From Methylotenera sp. (lineage in GTDB: Bacteria > Pseudomonadota > Gammaproteobacteria > Burkholderiales > Methylophilaceae), in assembly GCA_002928535.1 (NCBI GenBank), contig PERG01000004.1:102260-166259 (forward strand): a stretch of DNA of 64,000 nucleotides, in the 5' to 3' direction. This document shows, piece after piece, positions 1 through 9,228 of the stretch. A program made the translations under genes and the position numbers. Under the pieces are notes generated by a model that worked only from the letters and a program-made list of their open reading frames with translations, made no database searches and was not told where the DNA came from. The stretch's first letter is position 1, and every line of letters begins with the position of its first letter.

Positions 1-2
1 TC

Positions 3-191
3 ACGCTATTAGCGGCTTGGCTGGTGGGGTCGACCTCTAAACGCAAGCGTAAGATTGGCTTTTGGGTGTTTTTATCTAGCAATGCGCTTTGGGTGATCTG
101 GGGTTTATATACCAGTGCATATGCTTTGATTTTCCTGCAATTCGGATTAGCGGCAATTAATATTCGCGGTGCACGAAAAAATGAAAATTAG
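3..191 (+). CDS. C-terminal part of a small membrane protein
   Basis: The third forward frame is open from the left edge to a TAG at 189-191 and gives 62 residues. A basic stretch (KRKRK) is followed by two hydrophobic segments (about residues 19-34 and 38-53, rich in W, L, F and A) and a charged tail. This looks like the end of a small two- or three-helix inner-membrane protein of about 80-100 residues. The start lies outside the window and no family is recognised with confidence. Confidence 0.5.
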   Translation, partial: TLLAAWLVGSTSKRKRKIGFWVFLSSNALWVIWGLYTSAYALIFLQFGLAAINIRGARKNEN

Positions 192-248
192 ACCTAGGTT
201 AATACTGACTAGGCTAGTACTGGGTAATGCTGCTTTGGCGTGAATTCA

Positions 249-1541
249 TCAGGCAATATAACCCAATGCTTTTAACCCCTCATAATCACCCTCAAGAAGG
301 CGATTGCCTATGTCATTACGATAGCGGATATTCGGCACTATCACTTTTCGCGCAAGTGCATAAGCGTTGGCGCGGGCGCTGGCTATACCTGGGCCTAATC
401 CGTTGGCCACACCAATATAACCTAACATACCACTGGTAATGCGTTGTTGATTAACAATAGCCACTTCAGCTAAGTGTAGATGGTTGATATCTTCTTCCGT
501 CATATCGCGAAACAACACGGGCAGGCCTTTAGAGATTAATTCGTAGCCATGGCTATAGGGAAAGGGCGGCACGGTGAGGACTATACCCGTGGCAAACCCT
601 TTACGCGTGTTAAGTACCGCGCTTTCCAGGTTTAGCAATTTTTGGAATAGCGCAGGCCAGCTATCTAATTGCAGGTCTCCGCAAATGGCAAACCCGGGAT
701 AACCAAAACGGCTGGTGAATTCTAGAGGCCACAGGCCTTCCTGGTTAGCGATCAGGTTTATATTAATGTATCCGCAATAGCCGTTTTCTTTTAACTTACT
801 CTCAATACGCGCCAAGGTTTTTTCAAAAATAATATCTGCACCTTCAAAGGTGACCACCGTACCCATTTCTCCGGTCAGTTCGCCTTGTGCACCCGGGAAG
901 AAACGCTTGTGTTCCCAATCCAGGCAGGCCGGCTTTAAGAACTGCTTACCATTGAAATAAGCGCCGATGCCAACCTCGATCCCTTCGATATGGTCCATTA
1001 AAACAAAATCCGGGGCGCTATTTTTCTGCTTCTGATAGGTGGTCAACAAGGCCAGTATGTCTGATCCATCTTCCAAAACACCAATGTAGTTGCGGGTACG
1101 TAGTGCGGATGCGCCATTAAGCTTAAATACATAACGGGCTGGATGTGTTTTTAAAAACTGAATAGCGGCTTCATAGTCAGTAAAGTGGTGGGATGCTGCT
1201 GTTTGCAATCCGATTTCAGCGCAGATTTGCTGGCCGTAGTTACGGTCGCTTTCGAGGCGATCACCATAAGCGCTGCCGCCAATCACTTGATAGCCAGCTG
1301 CACGTAGTTCATCTTGAATAACGCCCATGCCAGCTGATTCAAACAAGATCACGCCTTCTTTGTCCGCTTCGCGTATCCATGGAAGTTCTTTACGCCAGTC
1401 GGATACCGTTGTGATCATGCCGCCATAAATATCCTGGGCTTCCGGAAGGGCAATATAGACTTTAACTTCATGCCCTGCTTGACCCAGGCGATAATATAAA
1501 TCGCCTAAATCACAAGTATCGCCTATGCCTAAAAATCGCAA
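249..1541 (-). CDS. PurD-like ATP-grasp ligase
   Basis: A 430-residue ATP-grasp protein resembling phosphoribosylamine-glycine ligase. The N-terminus (MRFLGIGDTCDLG) sits like the PurD N-domain, a FKLNG lysine lies near residue 140, TGEMGT at 223-228 and PLEFTSRFGYPG at 272-283 match the PurD metal/ATP region. The start is TTG at 1541, inside the last codons of the upstream diiron-enzyme gene (13-base overlap), so translation is probably coupled. It lies next to a haem-oxygenase-like enzyme rather than pur genes, so it more likely joins an amine and a carboxylate in a specialised pathway than makes purines. Substrate unknown. Confidence 0.75.
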   Translation of the reverse strand: MRFLGIGDTCDLGDLYYRLGQAGHEVKVYIALPEAQDIYGGMITTVSDWRKELPWIREADKEGVILFESAGMGVIQDELRAAGYQVIGGSAYGDRLESDRNYGQQICAEIGLQTAASHHFTDYEAAIQFLKTHPARYVFKLNGASALRTRNYIGVLEDGSDILALLTTYQKQKNSAPDFVLMDHIEGIEVGIGAYFNGKQFLKPACLDWEHKRFFPGAQGELTGEMGTVVTFEGADIIFEKTLARIESKLKENGYCGYININLIANQEGLWPLEFTSRFGYPGFAICGDLQLDSWPALFQKLLNLESAVLNTRKGFATGIVLTVPPFPYSHGYELISKGLPVLFRDMTEEDINHLHLAEVAIVNQQRITSGMLGYIGVANGLGPGIASARANAYALARKVIVPNIRYRNDIGNRLLEGDYEGLKALGYIA

Positions 1542-3172
1542 ATGGGGTGCTTAACGGATGCAGTACTGAAAGCTAGTCCTGCATTCAATGCTTGGGTAGC
1601 TGGTCTGGTATATACATCATGGGTTTTATATATCATAGACCGATATAAGCGTGTGGCCAGCAAGCCCGCGGGTGTATGGTGTAATACCGGAGATAAATAT
1701 CGGCTGAGCAACTTCATGATAGCGCTGATACTATCCATGCTGACAATTTGCATTTCCAGGGCGTGGATTTCGGCATCATTGAAATCGTTATCTGCATCGA
1801 TATTAGCAGATTTGGCAATCTTATTCAGCAGGATTTGCTCATGCGTTAAATGCTTTACCGGTGTGGGTTTATGGTTAATCGGCGATGCTTGATTGGCTAC
1901 CATCCAATCATAAATCACTTGTTTTTCGTAGCCGCTGAATACACCAAACATCTTGGCCTGATCGCCATCAATTAATTTCCAGAAGCGGCTCTGTTCCGGC
2001 GGCGCATGCTTATTAAACCAGCCGTTATCAATCAAGGCTGCTAAAAATTTCGGCATCGTGTCCGGCTCAGAAAGCCAGTCGTTGATGGTTCTGCCGGCAA
2101 TGCGGCATCGGTCGGCGTGCGCTTGTTTTCCGAAATGGCTTTTGGCTTTAAAAATAGCTAAGACCTCATTGTTAAGGTCATATTTAGCGATAATGCTATT
2201 GGTGCTTAAGCCAATTTGGTTGAGTTTGTAGCCATTGCATACCCGGCGGAGAAACGCCTGCTGCTCACTCTCGGAATTAACAGGCATTGCATCAAATAAA
2301 GCCTCTAGGGATCTCCGTGCGTGACCGGTGTCCACATTGTCAATCGTGACATGCAAAGTGAAGTAGTAGGGGTCTATGCCAAGTTCTTTGAGCTCATAGG
2401 CCGTGATAAGCAAATGCAGTGGTAATTGCTCATAGCCAAGATTAAAGCCGATCACTTCCGGAATGAAATCTTCCGCATGTAAACCCAGTGCCAATTGAAT
2501 CATGCCTTGGGTAAAATACTCGTCCGGCAACGCTGACCATTGTTCACAATCATGCTCGGCTAATAATTTCTTATATAGCACTACATGGTTTTGTCCTGGA
2601 TTGCCATCACCCAATTCTTCCAAGTAAATTTTAATCAAGTTTGAAAATCGGGGGTCTTGCCAAAGGTTTACCAAGCCATACAACCAAGCGCCATCGACTA
2701 ATTTAGTCGGCGCGACCGCCTGCAGAAAATTTAAGGCATGCGATTTAGTAGAAAACAATCTGCGTGGCGCCCCGTGCTGCCGCGCAGTGAGGTAGCGCTG
2801 ATAAAGGACTCGCACACGATGGTTGTTGAGTTGCAGCCATTCTTCCATATGCTCCAGCGAAATCGGAAAATCAGAACTCATGGGTTCAACCAATGCAAGT
2901 TTATCTTCCAAGTAAGCACGGGCTTCTGCCACATGTTTATCCTTCGGCATTGCGCGGGTTAAACATTGATACAGCGGCTTGGCTTCTTTATTGCAATGCG
3001 TTTCGGAAACTAAGTAAGGCTTAACCAGGGCTTTTGCAGCACTTGGATTAACAGAGTTGGCATGGGCATTTTTTATGGAGGTATGTACATTGGAATCTGC
3101 CGCACTCAAATAACTGCGCATGTTTAAATTATTTGCAGTGGCAACTTTCAGCGTAACAGCAGCAGGTCTCAA
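1529..3172 (-). CDS. haem-oxygenase-like iron-containing redox enzyme
   Basis: An all-helical protein of the haem-oxygenase-like 'iron-containing redox enzyme' type. Counting from TTG at 3172, it has APTKLVDGAWL near residue 155, ELGDGNPGQNH near 186-196 and LHVTIDNVDTGHA near 273-285; the Glu, His and Asp residues of these blocks are the usual dinuclear-iron ligands of this fold. The open frame runs up to a TTG at 3244, but TTG at 3172 follows AAGGA with a 7-base gap; ATG at 3121 is another option. Relatives of this fold (CADD, SznF, UndA; general knowledge) catalyse N-oxygenation or C-C cleavage. The coupled ATP-grasp gene and divergent methyltransferase suggest a small-molecule pathway. 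Substrate unknown. Confidence 0.7.
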   Translation of the reverse strand: MRPAAVTLKVATANNLNMRSYLSAADSNVHTSIKNAHANSVNPSAAKALVKPYLVSETHCNKEAKPLYQCLTRAMPKDKHVAEARAYLEDKLALVEPMSSDFPISLEHMEEWLQLNNHRVRVLYQRYLTARQHGAPRRLFSTKSHALNFLQAVAPTKLVDGAWLYGLVNLWQDPRFSNLIKIYLEELGDGNPGQNHVVLYKKLLAEHDCEQWSALPDEYFTQGMIQLALGLHAEDFIPEVIGFNLGYEQLPLHLLITAYELKELGIDPYYFTLHVTIDNVDTGHARRSLEALFDAMPVNSESEQQAFLRRVCNGYKLNQIGLSTNSIIAKYDLNNEVLAIFKAKSHFGKQAHADRCRIAGRTINDWLSEPDTMPKFLAALIDNGWFNKHAPPEQSRFWKLIDGDQAKMFGVFSGYEKQVIYDWMVANQASPINHKPTPVKHLTHEQILLNKIAKSANIDADNDFNDAEIHALEMQIVSMDSISAIMKLLSRYLSPVLHHTPAGLLATRLYRSMIYKTHDVYTRPATQALNAGLAFSTASVKHPICDF

Positions 3173-3300
3173 CTTAATTTCCTTCAGTTCTCTAATTAAT
3201 AGTCTTAATTTACAGTTTTGAAATTTAAGTTGAATTATCGCCAAGGCTATTGGTCTGGTGTATAGGATTAAAACTGAGATATAAGTAGGACTAAACTTAC

Positions 3301-4389
3301 ATGCCTGAACAGCCGTTAACGAATAAAACCAAAGCCTTACTTGCCTTACTAAAAAGCTTGAAAACCTTGCAATATGATTTCAAAACGATCTCCCCTTTAA
3401 GTCACTTACGCGTGAATACGCGGCAAGATCATCCACGTGCTCGCCCTGATACTTTTTCTAACCCGGTAACTAAATTACAAAATTTAAGAGATATTTTTGG
3501 TTGGAGCCGGAGTTTTACAGAAGCACAGATCGACCCGTTGATTTTTAACTTGATGCAACAAGCGAAAATATTAAGGCGGGAAAAAAACGATATTTACAGC
3601 ATCTTGCGTGTGAGTACTTATTGTTATCCTCCCGTTCAAGCAATTGAATCAGTTGACAGGCCGGACAAGCTGAAAGCGCCCAATAATCACATAGAAGAAA
3701 CCCTGTTTTTTTTACATTCGGCTTATCCCACCACCACACAGGATTCAGTTTTTTTTGGGCCAGATACTTATCGGTACCTGAATCTGATTAAGCAAGTCAT
3801 CAGCAAGCGCGATCAAACCACCAGCAAAAGAATGGTTGATATTGGTTGCGGGGCTGGCCCGGGCGCGATCTTAATGGCAATGCACTTTCCATGTGCAGAG
3901 GTGATTGCGACAGATATTAATAAAACTGCTTTAGAGCTTACCCAGGTGAATGCTATTTTCGCCGGAGCACACCATGTGCAAGTGATGTATAGCGATATTC
4001 TGAATGATGTTGACGGACAGTTCGATGTGATTACCGCTAATCCTCCGTTTTTGGTGGATAAAGAGCAGCGGGCTTACCGTCATGGCGGTGGGGCCTTAGG
4101 CGCAGAGCTTTCTTTCAAAATGCTACAGGCGGCAGTCCCACGGCTTGCGCCAGGCGGTCAATTCATTTTGTACACTGGTGTAGCTATTAGTGATGGACAG
4201 GACATATTTAAACAGTATGTGATTGCGTATTTAAATAGTTTGCAATCACTCCCACTCACTGGGCAAGCTTTGACCTGGGAATACATGGAACTAGACCCGG
4301 ATATATTCGGCGAAGAATTATTCAATGATGTGTACGCCACGTCAGATCGTATCGCGGCTATATCACTTATTGTGACTTTAAGTGCTTAA
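3301..4389 (+). CDS. class I SAM-dependent methyltransferase
   Basis: 362 residues. The first 170 are mainly helical, with no clear motif, and may bind the substrate. The Rossmann methyltransferase domain follows: motif I VDIGCGAGPG at 179-188, the acidic end of strand 2 at TDIN near 204, and NPPF at 247-250. NPPF is typical of the PrmC/RsmC/HemK group, which methylates amide, exocyclic amine or similar nitrogens. An AGGA sequence lies ten bases before the ATG. It is divergent from the diiron-enzyme/ATP-grasp pair across about 130 bases, so a shared control region is likely. It may tailor the product of that pair or be a separate RNA/protein methyltransferase. Confidence 0.7.
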   Translation: MPEQPLTNKTKALLALLKSLKTLQYDFKTISPLSHLRVNTRQDHPRARPDTFSNPVTKLQNLRDIFGWSRSFTEAQIDPLIFNLMQQAKILRREKNDIYSILRVSTYCYPPVQAIESVDRPDKLKAPNNHIEETLFFLHSAYPTTTQDSVFFGPDTYRYLNLIKQVISKRDQTTSKRMVDIGCGAGPGAILMAMHFPCAEVIATDINKTALELTQVNAIFAGAHHVQVMYSDILNDVDGQFDVITANPPFLVDKEQRAYRHGGGALGAELSFKMLQAAVPRLAPGGQFILYTGVAISDGQDIFKQYVIAYLNSLQSLPLTGQALTWEYMELDPDIFGEELFNDVYATSDRIAAISLIVTLSA

Positions 4390-4406
4390 ATTCGTGTACT
4401 TAAATT

Positions 4407-6473
4407 TTACAAAGGTCTACCCTCAAATACATAAATCGCGCGCGGCTCCATTTGCAGCGACTTTTGTGACGCTGCAGTAATGGTTCTCAACGTGCTATTA
4501 ATCAAGGGCTGCCATGCAAAAGTGTCGCAATGTGGAATTTTTGCATGGACTTTAACGTGAGATGCGTTAAACATGACCAAAACGGGTGGCCCATCACTAT
4601 GGGGCGAAACAAATTTAACCACCATGCATTTGTTATTAGGGTCAGACCATTGCTCAGGGGTCATGGTATGACCGTTGGTATTAAACCAGGTAACGTCTGA
4701 ATTACCGGCTGCATTCAGTTTGCCGGTTAAGAATTCAGCGCGCGATATTGCGTTATGTTTTTTACGTAACTGGGTAAGCTTACCCACAAAATCGACCAGA
4801 TGCTCATCCGGGTGACTCCAGTCTACCCAGCCGATTTCATTATCCTGGCAATAGGCATTATTGTTCCCTGACTGGGAGTTATTTAGCTCATCACCCGCCA
4901 GAAGCATCGGAATCCCTTGGGATAATAATAAGGTAGCCAAAAAGTTGCGTTTTTGTTGTGCTCTTAAAGCATTGATCTCCTTAGAGTCGGTCGGGCCTTC
5001 TTCCCCACAGTTCCAGCTACGGTTGTCATTGGCGCCGTCATTATTATCTTCGCCATTCGCTTCATTATGCTTGTCGTTATAGGACACGAGGTCGGCCAAG
5101 GTAAACCCATCATGGGCAGTAATGAAATTCACACTGGACCAGGGTTTACGGTGCTGCTCATTGAATAGGTCGCTAGATGCCGCAAAACGGCTGGCAAAAC
5201 GTGAAAGCGTGCCTTCCTTGCCCAACCAGAACTCGCGCGTGACATCACGGTAATCGCCATTCCATTCTGAAAATCCAGGCAAGAAAGAGCCCAATTGGAA
5301 TCCCCCAGGACCAACATCCCAAGGTTCGGCAATCAGTTTACATTGCGCCAGTACCGGGTCTTGTAGCATGGCATGGAATAAGGCGTGGTTGGAGTTAAAG
5401 CCATTTTCATTACGGCCTAACGTCAATGCCAGGTCAAACCGGAACCCATCAATTTTGTAAACGGTGGCCCACATCCTTAAACTATCCATCACCATTTGTA
5501 ATACTTTTGGATGCGAAGTATTTAAAGCATTCCCACAGCCTGTCAGGTTGTCGTAATAACGGGGATTATCCGGTAAGCCTTTATAGTAACTAAGGTTATC
5601 AATGCCTTTCCAGGAAAGGGTAGGCCCTAAATGATTACCTTCGCAAGTATGGTTATAAACTACATCCAGGATCACTTCGATACCGGCTTCATGCAGTGCA
5701 TCGACAGTGGCGGCAATTTCCTCTAACTCGCCACTGTGTATATAAGCTGATTCCGGGGCAAAGAACGCCAGGGTGTTATAGCCCCAGTAATTTGCCAAGC
5801 CTTTTTCCAGCAAATGGCGATCCTGCAGAAAGGCATGCACCGGCAATAATTCAATGGCAGTTATACCAATGCGATGTAAATGCGCTATGAGAATGGGGTC
5901 TGCCAAGGCTTTAAAAGTCCCACGAATGTCATGCGGAATTAACGGATGCTGCATCGTTAAACCTTTTACATGCGCTTCGTAGATAATCGTTTTAGGCCAG
6001 CGGATATTAGGTTTGTCGACTTTCGCCAATATCTCGGTACCCACTACAATCCCTTTAGGCATATAAGGCGCACTATCCCTGAGATCCATGACTAAATCAG
6101 CATCTTCAACATCATCTATCGTGTAGCCGTAAAGCGCATCATCCCACTGTAGATTGCCCGATAATTTACGTGCATATGGATCTAACAACAGCTTGTTTTT
6201 ATTGAAACGCAAGCCTTCTTGCGGCGCCCAAGGGCCATTGACCCGGTAACCATATAATTGTCCAGGTCTAATATCTGCTACGTGCCCATGCCAAACACCA
6301 TTGGTGCATTCTTTTAGTTCGATGCGTTCTGTTTCGGATAAACCATCTGGGCTAAATAGGCAAAGGGTAACATGGGTAGCATTGTCTGAGAAAAGCGTGA
6401 AATTGGTGCCATGTTGATCTGGCGTGGCCCCACGGGGATACGGGGAACCTTCAGTAATACTTCGCATAAACAT
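4407..6473 (-). CDS. glgX: glycogen debranching enzyme GlgX
   Basis: 688 residues, normal for GlgX/isoamylase of GH13. It hydrolyses alpha-1,6 branch points of phosphorylase-trimmed glycogen. An N-terminal CBM48-like domain (GTNFTLFSDN near 22) precedes the TIM barrel with DVVYNH near 270, nucleophile Asp347 in DGFRFDLA, acid/base Glu383 in LIAEPWD and Asp455 in TAHDGF. The terminal beta domain is present. No other glycogen gene is adjacent. A perfect RcsAB-box-like palindrome lies about 120 bases upstream (6594-6609), which may tie storage-glucan breakdown to the same signal as EPS. Confidence 0.95.
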   Translation of the reverse strand: MFMRSITEGSPYPRGATPDQHGTNFTLFSDNATHVTLCLFSPDGLSETERIELKECTNGVWHGHVADIRPGQLYGYRVNGPWAPQEGLRFNKNKLLLDPYARKLSGNLQWDDALYGYTIDDVEDADLVMDLRDSAPYMPKGIVVGTEILAKVDKPNIRWPKTIIYEAHVKGLTMQHPLIPHDIRGTFKALADPILIAHLHRIGITAIELLPVHAFLQDRHLLEKGLANYWGYNTLAFFAPESAYIHSGELEEIAATVDALHEAGIEVILDVVYNHTCEGNHLGPTLSWKGIDNLSYYKGLPDNPRYYDNLTGCGNALNTSHPKVLQMVMDSLRMWATVYKIDGFRFDLALTLGRNENGFNSNHALFHAMLQDPVLAQCKLIAEPWDVGPGGFQLGSFLPGFSEWNGDYRDVTREFWLGKEGTLSRFASRFAASSDLFNEQHRKPWSSVNFITAHDGFTLADLVSYNDKHNEANGEDNNDGANDNRSWNCGEEGPTDSKEINALRAQQKRNFLATLLLSQGIPMLLAGDELNNSQSGNNNAYCQDNEIGWVDWSHPDEHLVDFVGKLTQLRKKHNAISRAEFLTGKLNAAGNSDVTWFNTNGHTMTPEQWSDPNNKCMVVKFVSPHSDGPPVLVMFNASHVKVHAKIPHCDTFAWQPLINSTLRTITAASQKSLQMEPRAIYVFEGRPL

Positions 6474-6593
6474 CCTTCATAGGGAGCGTTTCGTGATTTT
6501 TTGGATTTGGTTATCGATTATCACAAGTGGACATGAGTAGATAATTTAACGATTAAAAAAACGAAGTGATATCCGTTTTTAAGGAAAACCAAT

Positions 6594-6609
6594 ATAAGAA
6601 TATTCTTAC
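6594..6609. promoter_or_regulatory. RcsAB-box-like inverted repeat (site 1)
   Basis: ATAAGAATATTCTTAC contains the perfect 14-base palindrome TAAGAATATTCTTA. It sits about 120 bases upstream of glgX and just downstream of the regulator gene stop. It is one of six matches in this window to GTAGGAANNTTCTTAC. Confidence 0.6.
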
Positions 6610-6633
6610 AAAAATCGGGGTTCTAAATATGCT

Positions 6634-7287
6634 TTAATTAAATTCGGTTAAACAATGCTGATCTTTGGCATACAAAATTAGATCGGCATTATTCTTAAAT
6701 TGCATTTTTTTAAGAATTTTAGAGCGGAACACGCTGACCGTGCTGGTGGAAATATTAAGATCGTTGGCAACATTGAGAATAGATTTGCCATTGGCTAATT
6801 TGAAAAAAACCTGTAATTCGCGTTTAGATAACGCATCGTGCACTTTGCGATTGGCTTGCGCAAGTTGAGATTTCCGTTGTAATACCTCAGGCTTGATATA
6901 CTTCTCACCAGTGTTAACCGCTTGAATACCCTCGATAATTTCTTCAATGCCGTAGTTTTTAGAAATATAGCCATTACATCCTAAGCGAATGTAATTTGCA
7001 GCAAAATCAAAATCTTCGCTGCCATTAATAATCAATATCGGCACATTGGCAAATGCCTGCTTGGTATCCAAAAAGGCTTCTAGGCCTTCGCTTTGAGGTA
7101 TAGACACATCAAGGATAATTAAACTCGGATTAGCCTTAGCCGACCCCTCTTTTGATTCATTAGCAATTTTTTGAATCTGCGTAATTTTTTCAGTAGGCGT
7201 AACTTCCGCTTTTAAACGTGAATTGATAAGGTTCCGCAATGAACTTCTAACAAAGCGAAAGCCACCTAACAACAATATATCTTTCAT
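6634..7287 (-). CDS. FixJ/NarL-type response regulator with degenerate receiver
   Basis: 217 residues: a receiver-like domain (1-120) and a LuxR-type helix-turn-helix (about 151-208, SKRELQVFFKLANGKS). The phospho-acceptor Asp60 (IILDVS), Ser90 and Lys110 are kept. The N-terminal acidic pair that binds Mg2+ (normally DD after strand 1) is replaced by Gly8-Gly9 in LLLGGFRFVR. A receiver without this pair is usually poorly phosphorylated or constitutive. The HTH resembles BvgA/EvgA/RcsB regulators. No histidine kinase gene is adjacent. RcsAB-like boxes flank the gene, so it is a good candidate for the protein that binds them, possibly with autoregulation. Confidence 0.8.
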   Translation of the reverse strand: MKDILLLGGFRFVRSSLRNLINSRLKAEVTPTEKITQIQKIANESKEGSAKANPSLIILDVSIPQSEGLEAFLDTKQAFANVPILIINGSEDFDFAANYIRLGCNGYISKNYGIEEIIEGIQAVNTGEKYIKPEVLQRKSQLAQANRKVHDALSKRELQVFFKLANGKSILNVANDLNISTSTVSVFRSKILKKMQFKNNADLILYAKDQHCLTEFN

Positions 7288-7351
7288 ATGGAATGTGCAG
7301 TATTAAGAAGATTCAAAAGTCCAATACTAGCAACCTGATTTTTATATATAT

Positions 7352-7367
7352 GTAGGAATATTCTTAA
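7352..7367. promoter_or_regulatory. RcsAB-box-like inverted repeat (site 2)
   Basis: GTAGGAATATTCTTAA. Its core on the other strand, TAAGAATATTCCTA, equals the textbook RcsAB box. It lies 65 bases upstream of the response-regulator start and 180 bases upstream of mscS. A weaker half-site (GTAGGAGATTGAGGATT) follows at 7374. Confidence 0.65.
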
Positions 7368-7449
7368 TCTAGTGTAGGAGATTGAGGATTCTTATTCAAA
7401 GCAGATCACGCGTTTGGTCTTGTATTCATTGAATGTGGGAAAAAAGTAC

Positions 7450-7465
7450 CTAGGAAAATTCTTAC
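7450..7465. promoter_or_regulatory. RcsAB-box-like inverted repeat (site 3)
   Basis: CTAGGAAAATTCTTAC differs from the consensus only in its first base. It lies about 80 bases upstream of mscS and is followed by a half-site GTAGGATATTACG at 7472. Confidence 0.6.
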
Positions 7466-7544
7466 ACGCTTGTAGGATATTACGGGATAGGCTCATGCCA
7501 GTGACTTTCATATACTTTTTTATTAAAAATAATGGGAGCACGGT

Positions 7545-8618
7545 ATGCATGAATGGCTATTAGCACATACTTTTTTTAACTTACCTGCGTATCAGTGGGT
7601 GACTGCAGGATTTCTAACCCTCGTTTATTTCTTCCTTATCCTTAGCATTTGGAAACTCGTCATTCTGAAGCTGAAGGATTTTTCCGCTAAAACCCTTAAC
7701 AGGATCGATGATGTCATCATTGAAGTATTGCAAGCCACGCAAAAGTGGATATTTGCATTGTTTGCACTATTACTGGGGATTCGCTTTTTAGCGTTGCCCG
7801 AAAGATGGTTAGACCGCCTTGACCATGTGACTTTTATTGTCTTGGGATTACAGATTGCAATCTGGATTTCTAAAGGCATTACTTTATGGGCAAGCGGCAC
7901 TCTGATTACCCGGGATGGCGAAGTCCCTAATCCGGTAATCACCGCGATGTTGTCCTGGATATTTAAGGCGGTCGTATGGTCGGTATTGCTGCTGACAGTA
8001 TTGGCCAATGTTGGCGTTAATATTACTGCGTTTGTAGCGAGCCTTGGCATTGGCGGTGTAGCGGTGGCCTTGGCCGTGCAGAATATCCTCAGCGATTTAT
8101 TCGCATCACTCTCCATTGGTTTGGACAAACCGTTTGTCATCGGCGATTTCATTATATTCGGTGATGTCATGGGCACAGTAGAGCGGGTGGGACTTAAAAC
8201 GACACACATTCGCAGCTTAAATGGAGAGCAAGTGATATGCAGTAATACAGAGCTACTCAAAAATACCATACGTAACTACAAGCGTATGTCACAGCGCCGG
8301 GTTGCATTCACATTCGGGGTGAGTTATGCCACTGACCCAGACCAGCTAGAGCAAATCCCAACCATGATTAAAAGTTATATCCAGAAAGTGGAGAAAGCGC
8401 GTTTTGATCGAGCTCATTTTAAGGGCTTTACGAGTACTACGCTTGAATTTGAAGTGGTTTACTTTTTAGACACTGATGATTTCAATCTCTATATGGATGT
8501 ACAACAAGCGTTGAACCTCGCCCTCATGCGTGAGCTTAAAACAATGGGCGTGGAATTTGCATTGCCAGGGATTAGTCTGGTGGGCTTGCACCCCATTCCT
8601 AAAGAGACCATTAAATAG
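7545..8618 (+). CDS. MscS-family mechanosensitive channel
   Basis: 357 residues. Hydrophobic segments lie near residues 16-38, 63-85, 95-113 and 140-180. The last is the pore-lining TM3 with the small-residue pattern typical of MscS (VASLGIGGVAVALAVQ) and the following NILSDLFASLSIGLDKPF. A beta domain and C-terminal alpha/beta vestibule follow. It should act as an inner-membrane safety valve under hypo-osmotic shock. Upstream DNA carries two RcsAB-like boxes, so its expression may follow envelope stress together with the EPS genes. It is longer at the N-terminus than E. coli MscS by one or two helices. Confidence 0.9.
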   Translation: MHEWLLAHTFFNLPAYQWVTAGFLTLVYFFLILSIWKLVILKLKDFSAKTLNRIDDVIIEVLQATQKWIFALFALLLGIRFLALPERWLDRLDHVTFIVLGLQIAIWISKGITLWASGTLITRDGEVPNPVITAMLSWIFKAVVWSVLLLTVLANVGVNITAFVASLGIGGVAVALAVQNILSDLFASLSIGLDKPFVIGDFIIFGDVMGTVERVGLKTTHIRSLNGEQVICSNTELLKNTIRNYKRMSQRRVAFTFGVSYATDPDQLEQIPTMIKSYIQKVEKARFDRAHFKGFTSTTLEFEVVYFLDTDDFNLYMDVQQALNLALMRELKTMGVEFALPGISLVGLHPIPKETIK

Positions 8619-8632
8619 CTAGAACTCAAGCA

Positions 8633-8648
8633 GTAAGTAGATTCTTAC
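8633..8648. promoter_or_regulatory. RcsAB-box-like inverted repeat (site 4)
   Basis: GTAAGTAGATTCTTAC: the outer GTAAG/CTTAC arms are perfect and the centre is degenerate. It lies 94 bases upstream of the DUF2383 gene, in the short gap after mscS. Confidence 0.5.
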
Positions 8649-8741
8649 AAAATTTTGCTCCTTTTGCCTATACAAATTTTTCCGTTAAAACCGCACAGTA
8701 GCGTTTCTAACTTAGATTGAGTTATTTAAGGAGAATCAGCA

Positions 8742-9200
8742 ATGATGGATAACGATGAAGCAATTTCAACACTCAATGATTTGATCGAAATCTCTAAAGA
8801 TGGTGAAGAGGGTTTTCTTAAATCTGCAGAAAGTGTTGATGACCCACAACTTAAAACTTTCTTTTTTCGCCGCTCACAAGAGGTGAAAGACAGTGTGGTT
8901 GAACTGCAAGATCTGGTGCGTGCTTTAGGCGGTAAACCAGCAGAATCAGCATCAGTGGCGGGTTACTTACATCGCCGCTGGATAGACCTTAAAACCGCTA
9001 TTTTAAGTAACGATACGCTTGCGGTATTAAATGAAGTTGAGCGTGGTGAAGATGTTGCGCTCAATGCTTATCGCGAAGCCGCGAAAAAAGACTTACCACC
9101 GATGGCACGCTTAGTGGTGCTACGCCAGTTAGATGGTGCACAACGTAATCACGATCAAGTGAAACAGTTACGCGACCAAGCCGAATTACAAACGCATTAA
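8742..9200 (+). CDS. DUF2383 (PA2169-type) four-helix-bundle protein
   Basis: 152 residues, soluble and helical, matching the PA2169/DUF2383 family of ferritin-like bundles (LNDLIEISKDGEEGF at the N-terminus; QLDGAQRNHDQVKQLRD at the C-terminus). Members are stress-associated with no proven reaction. A strong ribosome site (AAGGAG) lies before the ATG. The next gene, a DUF2171 protein, starts 28 bases later and both precede a terminator, so they form a bicistron, probably controlled from the RcsAB-like site at 8633. Confidence 0.8.
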   Translation: MMDNDEAISTLNDLIEISKDGEEGFLKSAESVDDPQLKTFFFRRSQEVKDSVVELQDLVRALGGKPAESASVAGYLHRRWIDLKTAILSNDTLAVLNEVERGEDVALNAYREAAKKDLPPMARLVVLRQLDGAQRNHDQVKQLRDQAELQTH

Positions 9201-9228
9201 TTTAAGCGTATTTATTAAGGAGATTAGT

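Noticed and set aside
1542..1892. Rightward 116-codon open frame with hydrophobic text
   Set aside because: It is antisense to the haem-oxygenase-like gene, which has clear family motifs.
7625..8269. Leftward 214-codon open frame
   Set aside because: It is antisense to the MscS gene, whose pore helix is unmistakable.
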